NCBI GenBank assembly: GCA_902478935.1
Contig: CABSMV010000003.1
Span: forward strand, 1-31,387
Direction of reading: 5' to 3'
DNA from: an uncultured Collinsella sp.
GTDB lineage: Bacteria; Actinomycetota; Coriobacteriia; Coriobacteriales; Coriobacteriaceae
DNA: 31,387 nucleotides
A program made the position numbers and the translations under genes. Under the pieces are notes generated by a model. That model ran no database searches, had not been told where the DNA came from, and saw only the letters and a program-made list of their open reading frames with translations. Below, in pieces: positions 14,358 to 22,462 of the stretch (positions within the stretch are counted from its first letter, which is position 1; the number at the start of each line of letters is the position of its first letter).

Positions 14358-15638
14358 ATGCTCGCCTCTCTTTTCTCAAAGCCTCAACCATCGCTGTCCG
14401 TGCAGGCCAGGCGCCTGGTGGCGATGCGCTTTCTTATCTACACCGGTTTTCAGACCAGCTACTTTATCGGCGTCATCGGAACGCTCACCTATGCAGACAA
14501 TGCCTCGGTCGTGGCGACATCGCTGGCCGTCCTTTTTATGATTGTTTTCGTGATCTTGGGATCCTTTGCGGGCGGCGCGGCGCTCGACGCCTGGGGCCCG
14601 CGCCGTCATTTCTTGCTGAGCATCGTGGGCACGCTGGCAACCGGCGCGGCGATTCTCATTTTTGGCAGCGCGACCGGCATCGTCCTGCTCGGCGCGGTGC
14701 TCCTGGGCTTCGTGATGGGGTTTGCCCAGCCCATCGCCACATCCTATCCAGCCTACCTCACCGACGATCCTGTCGAGCTCAAAGACATCAACTCCGCCAT
14801 CGCCATGTTCTCAAACGTGAGTATCATCGTCGGCCCCACACTGGGCGGCTTTGTCGCGGCGGCTGCGTCGTCGCGCGCGGTGTTCGTGCTTATGATGCTC
14901 TTTACCGCGTTGGCGCTCATTGCCGGTTGGAGCTTTAGGCCGCAGACCAGCCATGTCGCCGGGCATGCGGATGCCGATTCGGCAGAAGAAGGGGAGCGTG
15001 CGGGACAAAGCTACAACTCCAGCGCGTCTACCCGCGCCACCTTCGCGACCAGCATCAAGACGGTCTTTACCAACAGCGTCCTCGCCCTGCTGTTCTGCAT
15101 CATATTTCTTTCGAACTTTGGCTATGGCGCCTTTGACCCGCTGGAGTCGTTCTTCTACCGCGATGTCCTGCACGTCGGTGTTGAGTGGATGGGCTGGCTC
15201 TCGTCGGCCAGCGGTGTCGGCGCGGTGCTGGGCGCCGTCCTCGCGCTCCGCTTGCCGCCGCACCTGGTCAACCTTAAAACCCTGCTCGTGGCGCTCATGT
15301 CCGTGGGCCTGGGAAGTTTGCTCTATGTGGGAACGCCGTACGTGGGCGTAGCCCTTGTCGGCCAGATTGCCCTGGGCGTGGCTTGGGGCGTCGTCAACCC
15401 GCTCCACAACACCATCGTGCAAACGACGGCTCCGCTCGAGCAGCTCGGTCGCGTCAACTCGGTCATGGGCTTTGGCAACATGTTCGCCGGCGTGGCCCCG
15501 CTGGCGATTGCCCCGTGGCTGGCGGCGACGTTTGGCGTGCAGCAGACGCTCATCGGGGCGGGCATGGTCGTGACGGCGGTTCCCGCGGCGTTGCTGCTGT
15601 TTGGTCGCTGGCACTTGGATCGTGCCGCAAGGCAGTAA
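14358..15638 (+). CDS. MFS transporter (probable efflux)
   Basis: Integral membrane transporter of 426 residues with about 12 hydrophobic helices in two halves joined by a hydrophilic loop around residues 195-225 (HVAGHADADSAEEGERAGQS). The segment GGAALDAWGPRRHFL matches the conserved MFS loop between helices 2 and 3 (D-x-x-G-x-R-R). The overall style is that of the drug-efflux DHA3-like group that includes Mef-type macrolide exporters, but the substrate cannot be assigned. The ATG at 14358 was chosen because AAGGAG lies five bases before it; an in-frame ATG at 14319 falls inside a predicted leader hairpin. The gene is monocistronic and ends 3 bp before a 59-bp palindrome that may act as terminator. 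Confidence 0.9.
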   Translation: MLASLFSKPQPSLSVQARRLVAMRFLIYTGFQTSYFIGVIGTLTYADNASVVATSLAVLFMIVFVILGSFAGGAALDAWGPRRHFLLSIVGTLATGAAILIFGSATGIVLLGAVLLGFVMGFAQPIATSYPAYLTDDPVELKDINSAIAMFSNVSIIVGPTLGGFVAAAASSRAVFVLMMLFTALALIAGWSFRPQTSHVAGHADADSAEEGERAGQSYNSSASTRATFATSIKTVFTNSVLALLFCIIFLSNFGYGAFDPLESFFYRDVLHVGVEWMGWLSSASGVGAVLGAVLALRLPPHLVNLKTLLVALMSVGLGSLLYVGTPYVGVALVGQIALGVAWGVVNPLHNTIVQTTAPLEQLGRVNSVMGFGNMFAGVAPLAIAPWLAATFGVQQTLIGAGMVVTAVPAALLLFGRWHLDRAARQ

Positions 15639-15641
15639 AAA

Positions 15642-15700
15642 CCATCACAACATTCGATGAAAATCGCGATTTTGCCGAAAAACGTCGAATGTTGTGATGG
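15642..15700. repeat. 59-bp palindromic repeat, copy C
   Basis: Same outer arms as copies A and B. The inner sequence matches them only when reverse complemented, so this copy is inverted. It begins 4 bases after the MFS stop. Confidence 0.9.
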
Positions 15701-15735
15701 TTTGCGCTGCGGGTCAGGCCATCCTGCGGGTCCGG

Positions 15736-15768
15736 CCACCACAAAGGGGCCAGGCACCTTTGTGGTGG
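15736..15768. repeat. GGGGACAGG-core hairpin repeat, copy 3
   Basis: Perfect 12-bp arms ccaccacaaagg and cctttgtggtgg around ggccaggca, followed by TTTTT. It lies 35 bp from palindrome copy C; the two families are also neighbours at 28150-28255. Confidence 0.88.
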
Positions 15769-15776
15769 TTTTTGCT

Positions 15777-15807
15777 TTGACGGGCCGCGCCTGCGCCTTG
15801 GTATACC
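15777..15807 (+). promoter_or_regulatory. Possible promoter of the HAD phosphatase gene
   Basis: TTGACG (15777-15782) and TATACC (15802-15807) with a 19-bp spacer, 55 bp before the start codon. The boxes are good, but the spacing is long. Confidence 0.35.
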
Positions 15808-15862
15808 ATGTACGCCGTTCACGAATACACCCCACACCGCCACACAACCCAGAAAGGCCCCC

Positions 15863-16684
15863 ATGGACACCACCTTCAGCCACATCAAAGCCGTGTTCTG
15901 CGATATCGACGGCACGCTGCTCACGAGCCAGCACACGGTGTCCCCGCGCACCGTGGCGGCGATCCGCGCCCTGCGCGAGCGCGGCGTGCTCTTTGGCCTG
16001 TGCACCGGGCGCGACGCCCACGCGACCGAGGCCATGTACGAGCTCTGGGGCATCGAAGGCCTGGTGGACGTGCTGGTGGGCTGCGGTGGCGCCGAGGTCA
16101 TCGACCGCGCGCACGACATCAACGAGCTGAGCTATCCGCTACCGGGCGAGACCATCGCGCGCATCTGCGAGCACATGGCGGACCTTCCGGCAACGCCCGT
16201 CTGCCCCCGAGACGGCGTGTTCTACGTGCCCGAGAGCAACGCGTGCGTCGAGCACCTGTCGCGCGTCGACGGTGTGCCCTACCAGGTGGTCGATTTTGCC
16301 GAGTTGTTGCGCGAGCCGCAGCCCAAGGTGATGTTTACCATGGCGCCCGAGGTGATGCCGCGGGTGATTGAGCGGGCGTCGACGTTTGCCGATGACACTG
16401 TTAAGGCGGCGGCTCTGCAAATCACGCAGCGGCTCTACGAGTTCATGGATCCGCGCGTGTCCAAGACGCGCGGCCTTGTGCGCGTGGCGGAGCTCAACGA
16501 CATGGAGCTCCAGGACATCTGCGTGTTTGGCGATGCCGACAACGACACCTGCATGGTGGCTGACGCCGGCGTGGGCGTGGCCATGGCAAACGGCAGCGAC
16601 GCCACCCGTGCCGCCGCCGACTTTGTAACCGCGAGCAACGACAAAGACGGCATCGCGATCTTTATCGAGGAGCATCTGCTATAG
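15863..16684 (+). CDS. Cof-type HAD-superfamily phosphatase
   Basis: Cytoplasmic hydrolase of 273 residues, Cof/YidA type (HAD subfamily IIB), expected to dephosphorylate sugar phosphates, flavin precursors or similar metabolites. Motif I is FCDIDGTLL with nucleophile Asp14 and acid/base Asp16; motif II is CTGRD; the motif III Lys is likely the one in VSKTRGL; motif IV is GDADND. The cap domain lies between motifs II and III. Length is normal for the family. GAAAGG precedes the ATG by five bases. The gene stands alone, with its own possible promoter, and is followed 13 bp later by a hairpin repeat. The real substrate cannot be read from sequence. Confidence 0.93.
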   Translation: MDTTFSHIKAVFCDIDGTLLTSQHTVSPRTVAAIRALRERGVLFGLCTGRDAHATEAMYELWGIEGLVDVLVGCGGAEVIDRAHDINELSYPLPGETIARICEHMADLPATPVCPRDGVFYVPESNACVEHLSRVDGVPYQVVDFAELLREPQPKVMFTMAPEVMPRVIERASTFADDTVKAAALQITQRLYEFMDPRVSKTRGLVRVAELNDMELQDICVFGDADNDTCMVADAGVGVAMANGSDATRAAADFVTASNDKDGIAIFIEEHLL

Positions 16685-16697
16685 CGCCGGAGGAGAA

Positions 16698-16729
16698 CCA
16701 CCACGAAGGGGCAGGCACCTTTGTGGTGG
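16698..16729. repeat. GGGGACAGG-core hairpin repeat, copy 4
   Basis: ccaccacgaagg, a ggcagg-type loop one base shorter than in the other copies, and cctttgtggtgg. It lies 13 bp after the HAD stop and marks the edge of the AT-rich stretch. Confidence 0.82.
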
Positions 16730-17068
16730 CCTCAGGCGATTTGGGCGAATTGATGCCTAAAAACTGCGCGCAAATTCAAATTTGGTTGTATGAACATCTC
16801 GCTTCTAACTACCGATGGGTTAAAGATATTCCCACCAATTTGGTAGTCTATTCCTCCCGGTTGATGACCTACCGCTCACGGTCGATTTTCAACCGTTCAC
16901 AGGATGTTTACTCTTGAGCAAAATGTTGTGCAAATAAATAAAATGCTATTAAAAAATGATAGGCAACTAAATTACCAGCAGAAATAAAAACTAAATATCG
17001 AATAAACGAAAGCAAATCTGAGCAAATGTCAAGAGAATTGAGAATTCGCTACAAAACTATCGGTATTT
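16730..17068. other. AT-rich intergenic stretch before the pilus operon
   Basis: Base composition changes abruptly from GC-rich genes to long A/T runs (for example around 16918-17060). No reading frame here is convincing: the longest starts inside a hairpin repeat and has no ribosome site. I see no RNA gene. It probably holds upstream control sequence of the pilus operon or the edge of an acquired segment. Confidence 0.6.
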
Positions 17069-17142
17069 TTGCTTAGATGTTCAAACAATCGTTACAATAT
17101 GTACTATAAGCGTGCGCAATTACAGGTTGCGCAGATACGCTT
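17069..17142 (+). promoter_or_regulatory. Probable pilus operon promoter and 5' leader hairpin
   Basis: TTGCTT (17069-17074) and TACAAT (17093-17098) are 18 bp apart; an alternative is TTCAAA (17080-17085) with TACTAT (17102-17107). Directly downstream is a hairpin with perfect inner arms tgcgcaa (17113-17119) and ttgcgca (17127-17133), extended by aagcg (17108-17112) and cgctt (17138-17142) across a 4-base bulge. It would lie at the very 5' end of the mRNA. Confidence 0.45.
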
Positions 17143-17187
17143 GATAGTGAAAGAGCAAGATCGCGGTCTCTTGGGGAGGAGACATCG

Positions 17188-20100
17188 ATGAAAGCGAATT
17201 CAGAAAAAACTAAGCAGAGTAAAAAAGCGACGCGCCGTGTACTGGCAGGCGTTTTGTGCGGAGCCTCCGTTTTGAGCCTGGTACTGTCGCTCGTCATGCC
17301 TCCGATCTCGCAGGCCATTGCCAACGATGCCCAGACGGTTTCTACCGAAGAAACTGTGATGGGGGGGGGTTCCTCAAGTGAGTCTACTGATGTAGAAAAC
17401 ACCAACAATGGGGACACCGAAAACCAGAATAGTGACGAGACCGAGGGCGACGAGACTGGCGACGATAGCCAGCCTGAGGAGCAGCCCGAGGAAGAGCAGC
17501 AGAACGAGGGTACAACGACTTCGGATGGTGAAACCGTTGTTACGGCTGCGGAAAACGAGCAGGCTGAAACGACATCCGATGAGATGATAGATAGCGCGAG
17601 TAAGCTGAAAGAAAAGCTGGAGAACGCGAGCGGCATTGCCAACTTTGAGCTTACGAAAGATATTGTTACCAACGAGAAAATTCAGCTCAATCAAAAAGGC
17701 AGTAATATCACGCTGAATCTAAACGGCCATAAGATTAAGCATGAGAGTGCCGATGAGCCTTTGTTCAATATCACCGGTGGCGCGACACTTACAATTAAGG
17801 ATTTAATTAATGGTTCTGATCCTGAGAAAGCGAGTGAAAAAAAAGACAACGGCCAGCCGCTAGATGATCAGGGCCAGGATTTAAGTCGCGCCAATTATGG
17901 TAGAGAAGCAAAGTTGGTTTACGACACCGATGGCATTCCGTCTAGCCTTACCTACTACGTGACCCAATCGTCCCCGAGAAAAACAGACACAACCAAGACA
18001 ACCGAGACGCTTTTCGAACATAGCGTTGAGATTAAAGGTGCCATCGTGGCATGCGGTGGCTCTGATAGACTGAGGCTCATTAATCTCTACGCAGGTGGTA
18101 CGTTCAAGCTCGAGAGTGGCGTGATTACGCAACAGCAAAATACGCAACAGAAACAATGCAGGGTCGACAGTTTGGTTTATGCCGAGAACGGTTCTAAGGT
18201 CAACATGAGCGGCGGTTACGTATGCGGTGCCTCTACGGGAACTTCGGGCACCGGTGCGGGCATTATAGTTAATGCGAATGGTGATGCGTCGTCCCTCAAT
18301 CTGACCGGCGGCGTTATCGCTGCAAATTACGCCCTCAAAGGTGCCGGGGTGTACTCGAATGGCTCGAACGTTTCCATTTCGAAGGACGCGGTCATTTCGG
18401 GTAATGCGACGTTCAATGGGGAAAGCGACCAGCCTGGCTATGGTGGCGGCATTATGGCCGAGGGCGGCATCGTGACCGTTTCTGGTGGCTATATCACGAA
18501 TAATAGAATGGCTAAATTCTGTGGTGAGGATGGCAATGGTTGTCATGGCGGCGCTGGGCTTGCTGCCAATAACGGCGCCCATGTCACCATTTCTGGTGGC
18601 CAGATTACTGGCAACTATTCCGAGGAAGCTGGCGGCGGCGTTTACGTTACCAATATTTTTCAACATGATAGGGCATGGCTCGACATTAAAGGAGGAATTA
18701 TTGCCTCTAACGTGAGCTACCGATCTGAAGGTGCCGGCATCCGAGTGGGCCAGATGATTGACGCGATGATAAGTGGAGCGTCAAAAGATAGCCCAGTCTA
18801 CATCACTAATAACCACTGCATGTCTCGCTTTGACTGGGGCGGCGGCGGCATCTTTGTTCAGGGTGATTCGAATGTTGCAGCATCTAATGCTGGCAGGCTC
18901 TTTGTGTACAACTCGTACATTAGCGCCAATACAGCTGGCGGCTACGGCGGCGGCGTTGCAGTCTGCCCCACGGGCAAGACGTTGGTAACGAGCACTGAGG
19001 GCACGGCAATCTTTGGCAATTCGTCTGCCGGCGAAGAGCATGATGATAATCATTTTAATAAAGAAAATGTTTACAACAAGGAGAAAAATACCGGCAATGA
19101 AGCTAAACCCCATCTTTCAGGTGGTGGTGGTGAAAAGACTGAAGATAGAGATGCATACGAATCGGAGGTGTTTCGCAAGCACGGTCATGTCGATTTCTTC
19201 CTTGCGGCAAAGAAGGGCCATACGGATCCGATTGCGGCAGTAATCGGCAAGATGCTCGGCGGCGGAGATGCCCAGTATTCGGGAAGTAAAGAGCTCAAGG
19301 AGCCGATTGATATTCCCGCCAATGGCGGTGTGCAGATTTATCAAAGCATAGGATTGACTTCGGGTGTTCAAGCCGGAAGCGATGAGGCGACGGCTGCGCA
19401 GAAAGCTGCGACAACCTTCATCACCGGAAATTATTCCTGGGATCATGGCGGTGGCATCATGTCGAATGGCGATCTGTACTTGGGTCAGCCTGCGGATACG
19501 TATGTCTACCCGAGCCTTAAGCTGAAGGCGACCAAGAAGCTAATCGATTCGCAGACTGATAAGAACAAAACGCTCGCTGGGAATGAGTTCACCTTTATGG
19601 TCTACCGCAAGGATTCGGAAGATCCTTTCGTTAATGGGAAATTCAATCGCGACGCTTGCGCTGAGGTGGGAACTGCAAATAATGATGCAAGCGGCAACAT
19701 CACGTTTGAGCTTGGTGAACAGTTCGCAGCAAGCGCAACGGCTGACAAAATCACATACTACTTGGTCGAAGATACCGGCGAGGACTCCGACATCACATAT
19801 GACTCTGCTGTGTATGAGATTGTGGCATCGGTTAAGGATACAAAGACCGAGCTCATGACTGTTCCGACAAAAGAAAACCCGAACAGGCAGATACCCCTCA
19901 ACATCCATAACTACACGATTGAAAACGTCAATGTGACCAAGCGTGAACTCGACAAGTCATCTGGGGCGTGGAGTGTCACAAATTCATGGGACAATGTGCA
20001 GAATAGAGATGGCTATTATCCAATTGCCTGTGAAGATAGCTCGGTGACTTTCACTAACGAATACACTCCGTACAACTCGTACGGCTCCTGGACTCCTAAG

Positions 20101-20691
20101 GCGACTAAGGTCGTTAAGGGTGGCGAGATGAAGGAGTTTACGCTCGAGTTTGCGGATAACGAGGACTTTAATAACGCTGAGACGGTTAATACGAAGGCTG
20201 GCGACAAGAAGTCCCAGACCCTGAGCTTCGTCGACAAGATTGAGTACACACTCGATAAGCTAAACAAGCTCGAGTCTGACTCCACCGGCCGTGGTGCAAG
20301 CAATACCTTCACCTATTACGTCCGCGAACAGCCGCCGACCGCACCGTTCACGAACTACACGTACGACAAGTCGGTCTACAAGATTACGGTCAAAGCAACT
20401 GATCAGTCTGATAAGACGATTAAGTGCGAAGTGTCTTACACCAAGATTTTCAATGCCAAGGGCAAAGAGATTTCCGCTGATAAGCAGCAACCGCTTAAAT
20501 ACGGTGAGGACACCAGCGCTGGCCAAAGCCTTCCCACCTTCACCAACACCTACTCCACCTCTTTGCCCCTTTCTGGTATGTCGGGCGTCACTCTGACGTA
20601 CCTTGCCGGCGCGGCGGTGCTTTGCGCTGCTGCGGCCTGGATGCACATTCGTCGCAAGGCGAATGCGAAGGGAGGTAAGCGTTGTGAATAA
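17188..20691 (+). CDS. Large sortase-anchored pilus adhesin with beta-helix and pilin domains
   Basis: Surface protein of 1167 residues, probably the pilus tip adhesin. Parts in order: signal peptide (about 1-45, ending SQAIA); an acidic Ser/Thr/Glu/Asn-rich stalk (50-130); a parallel beta-helix-like region (about 160-620) with recurring G-G-x-I-x-x-N and GGGVYV turns; two Spy0128/FctA-like pilin domains (about 775-905 and 965-1120, for example FTFMVYRKD, YYLVEDTGED, FTYYVREQPP); sorting signal LPLSG (1126-1130), a hydrophobic helix and a basic tail. LPLSG departs from LPxTG at the Thr. GGGGAGGA precedes the ATG. A G9 tract at 17361-17369 and an A8 tract at 17837-17844 lie in the coding sequence; the first could switch the gene off by slippage. 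Codons are less GC-biased than in the next gene. The end overlaps that gene by eight bases. Confidence 0.9.
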   Translation: MKANSEKTKQSKKATRRVLAGVLCGASVLSLVLSLVMPPISQAIANDAQTVSTEETVMGGGSSSESTDVENTNNGDTENQNSDETEGDETGDDSQPEEQPEEEQQNEGTTTSDGETVVTAAENEQAETTSDEMIDSASKLKEKLENASGIANFELTKDIVTNEKIQLNQKGSNITLNLNGHKIKHESADEPLFNITGGATLTIKDLINGSDPEKASEKKDNGQPLDDQGQDLSRANYGREAKLVYDTDGIPSSLTYYVTQSSPRKTDTTKTTETLFEHSVEIKGAIVACGGSDRLRLINLYAGGTFKLESGVITQQQNTQQKQCRVDSLVYAENGSKVNMSGGYVCGASTGTSGTGAGIIVNANGDASSLNLTGGVIAANYALKGAGVYSNGSNVSISKDAVISGNATFNGESDQPGYGGGIMAEGGIVTVSGGYITNNRMAKFCGEDGNGCHGGAGLAANNGAHVTISGGQITGNYSEEAGGGVYVTNIFQHDRAWLDIKGGIIASNVSYRSEGAGIRVGQMIDAMISGASKDSPVYITNNHCMSRFDWGGGGIFVQGDSNVAASNAGRLFVYNSYISANTAGGYGGGVAVCPTGKTLVTSTEGTAIFGNSSAGEEHDDNHFNKENVYNKEKNTGNEAKPHLSGGGGEKTEDRDAYESEVFRKHGHVDFFLAAKKGHTDPIAAVIGKMLGGGDAQYSGSKELKEPIDIPANGGVQIYQSIGLTSGVQAGSDEATAAQKAATTFITGNYSWDHGGGIMSNGDLYLGQPADTYVYPSLKLKATKKLIDSQTDKNKTLAGNEFTFMVYRKDSEDPFVNGKFNRDACAEVGTANNDASGNITFELGEQFAASATADKITYYLVEDTGEDSDITYDSAVYEIVASVKDTKTELMTVPTKENPNRQIPLNIHNYTIENVNVTKRELDKSSGAWSVTNSWDNVQNRDGYYPIACEDSSVTFTNEYTPYNSYGSWTPKATKVVKGGEMKEFTLEFADNEDFNNAETVNTKAGDKKSQTLSFVDKIEYTLDKLNKLESDSTGRGASNTFTYYVREQPPTAPFTNYTYDKSVYKITVKATDQSDKTIKCEVSYTKIFNAKGKEISADKQQPLKYGEDTSAGQSLPTFTNTYSTSLPLSGMSGVTLTYLAGAAVLCAAAAWMHIRRKANAKGGKRCE
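17361..17369 (+). repeat. G9 homopolymer tract in the adhesin gene
   Basis: Nine consecutive G at codons 58-61. One extra G gives a stop at the fifth codon after the tract (aag tga); one fewer gives a stop about nine codons on (atg tag). A typical slipped-strand phase-variation arrangement, but variation itself is not shown here. Confidence 0.9.
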
Positions 20692-22354
20692 GAAAGTTTG
20701 CTCCTTCCCGATCTTGTTTGCGCTGCTTGCCCTCCTGATCGGCACCTGCGCGGTTGTGTTCCCCGCTTCCGCGCAGGCCGCGCCGACCTCGACCGGTTCC
20801 ATCACGGTGAGCGGCACCGTGGCGCGCAGCTACAACGCCTACCAGATTTTTAGCGCCAACGTCGTCGACAGCGACAGCGACGCCAAGATCGCCACCGATC
20901 TCGCCTGGGCAAGCGACGCCGTGCGCGACGCCGCGCTGCCTGTGCTGCACGGTGCCGGCATGCCCAAATCCCAGACCACCGCGCAGGAAGCTGCCGAGTG
21001 GCTCAACACCGATTCCCATCTTACGAGCGCGCTGAGCGCACAGCTCGCTCGTTCCCTCCAGCGCTCTGGCGCCGTGCCCGTGGCCCTTAACGCGGGCACG
21101 ACGGCCGAGCTGTCCTGCGGCTACTGGCTCATCGTCGCCGACGACGACGCCATCGCCCAGGGCGAGGCCGGCACCGCGCCGATCATGGCCCTGGTCGGCG
21201 GCAGCGCCGTCACCGTCAAGCCCAAGGCGGCGACCCCCAAGGTGTCCAAGCATGTGCTGGAGGACAGCACCGCCGCATGGCAGAAGGCCGCCGACGCCAC
21301 GGTCGCCGACGACCTGTACTGGCGCCTCTCTGCCACGGTCCCGGCCGGGCTCACCGCCTACGACACCTATACGGTGCGGTTCGTCGACACCATGAGCGCG
21401 GGGCTCGATCCCTCCAAGGTCGCCGCGAGCATGCGCGTGTACGTGGCGGCGGGCGCGGACGGCGGCTTTGACGCCGTCTCGGCCGGCAAGGACGGCCGCG
21501 CCGGCACCGAGCCCGCGAAGGGCTGGACCGACATCACGGCCCAGTGCGCCACCAAGGTAGCGGCCGACGGCAAGACCTTCACCGTGCGCACCGGCGACCT
21601 GATCGCCGCGCTCGGCGGGGCCGACGCCTTCACCGCGGGCGCCCGCGTGGTCGCCGTGTACAACGCGCCGCTCAACAGCGCATGCAACCACGGCATCGCG
21701 AAGGGCAACCCCAACGAGGTCTACCTGCGCTACCCGCGCTCTCCCTTTGCCGATCAGTCCGGCGACGCCGGCTTCACCCACACGCCGAGCGACGACGCGT
21801 GCGCCTACACCTGGGATCTCGCGCTCACCAAGCGCGGCAGCGACGGCGACAAGCCGCTTGCCGGGGCGGTCCTGAGTATCGCCGACGACCGCGGCCGCAC
21901 GCTGGCAGCCGACGGCACGTGGGATGCGGAGGGCAAGGCCACCGTCACCACGGGCGAGGACGGCCGCGTGACCGTCTCGGGCGTGGACTCGGGCAAGCTG
22001 GAGGTCCGCGAGCTCAAGGCGCCCAAGGGCTACACCGCCTTTGAGGGCACGCGCTCCGTGACGGTCAAGGCCGAGGGCCTGGACGTCGACCAGGTGGCCG
22101 CTGCCAAGCCCAAGCTCACCATCACGGCCGAGTCGCCCCTGCGCGCCGACAGCGCGGACGGGTCGACGGGCAGCCTGGAGGCGTCGCTCATCAACACGCC
22201 CACCGGCACACCCCCTAGCATTACCACCGGAGGCTTTATGCCCTCGACTGGCGATATGGCAATGTACGCCGCGGCCGCCGCAGCGGTCGCCGGAGCCGCG
22301 CTCATCGTGGTCGCGCTCCTGGTCAAGCGGGGAGGTGGCAGCCATAAAGAGTAG
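20684..22354 (+). CDS. SpaA-like pilin, sortase substrate (MPSTG signal)
   Basis: Cell-wall pilin of 556 residues. It has a signal peptide (about 1-35, ending AQAAP), an N-terminal pilin domain starting SITVSGTVARSYNAYQIF, a middle isopeptide-type domain (around PKVSKHVLED to RYPRSP), a C-terminal Cna-B/SpaA domain with an E-box-like KLEVRELKAPKGY, and a sorting signal MPSTG at 519-523 followed by a hydrophobic helix and basic tail. Met in place of Leu in the signal is unusual. The GTG at 20684 follows GGAGGT and overlaps the upstream adhesin gene; the longer in-frame ORF from 20603 would lack a ribosome site and spoil the signal peptide. Third codon positions are almost all G/C, unlike both neighbours. 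It shares its domain plan with the next gene, so the two are paralogues. Confidence 0.88.
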   Translation: MNKKVCSFPILFALLALLIGTCAVVFPASAQAAPTSTGSITVSGTVARSYNAYQIFSANVVDSDSDAKIATDLAWASDAVRDAALPVLHGAGMPKSQTTAQEAAEWLNTDSHLTSALSAQLARSLQRSGAVPVALNAGTTAELSCGYWLIVADDDAIAQGEAGTAPIMALVGGSAVTVKPKAATPKVSKHVLEDSTAAWQKAADATVADDLYWRLSATVPAGLTAYDTYTVRFVDTMSAGLDPSKVAASMRVYVAAGADGGFDAVSAGKDGRAGTEPAKGWTDITAQCATKVAADGKTFTVRTGDLIAALGGADAFTAGARVVAVYNAPLNSACNHGIAKGNPNEVYLRYPRSPFADQSGDAGFTHTPSDDACAYTWDLALTKRGSDGDKPLAGAVLSIADDRGRTLAADGTWDAEGKATVTTGEDGRVTVSGVDSGKLEVRELKAPKGYTAFEGTRSVTVKAEGLDVDQVAAAKPKLTITAESPLRADSADGSTGSLEASLINTPTGTPPSITTGGFMPSTGDMAMYAAAAAAVAGAALIVVALLVKRGGGSHKE

Positions 22355-22462
22355 CTGGCAGCCCCACAGAGAGCGGGGCGAGACATAGCGAAGCAGATGT
22401 TAAGACACAGACAGACAGATTTGGATCAAATGGAATTCGAGCAGAAAGCAGAGGAAAAGAAG

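Noticed and set aside
16723..16917. 64-residue ORF in the AT-rich region
   Set aside because: It starts within a hairpin repeat, has no ribosome site and shows no recognisable feature.
20588..22345. 585-residue open frame on the minus strand opposite the middle pilin gene
   Set aside because: Arises from the extreme GC3 of the pilin gene. The product is Gly/Ala/Arg-rich without domains, and the plus strand has a signal peptide, a Cna-B domain and a sorting signal.
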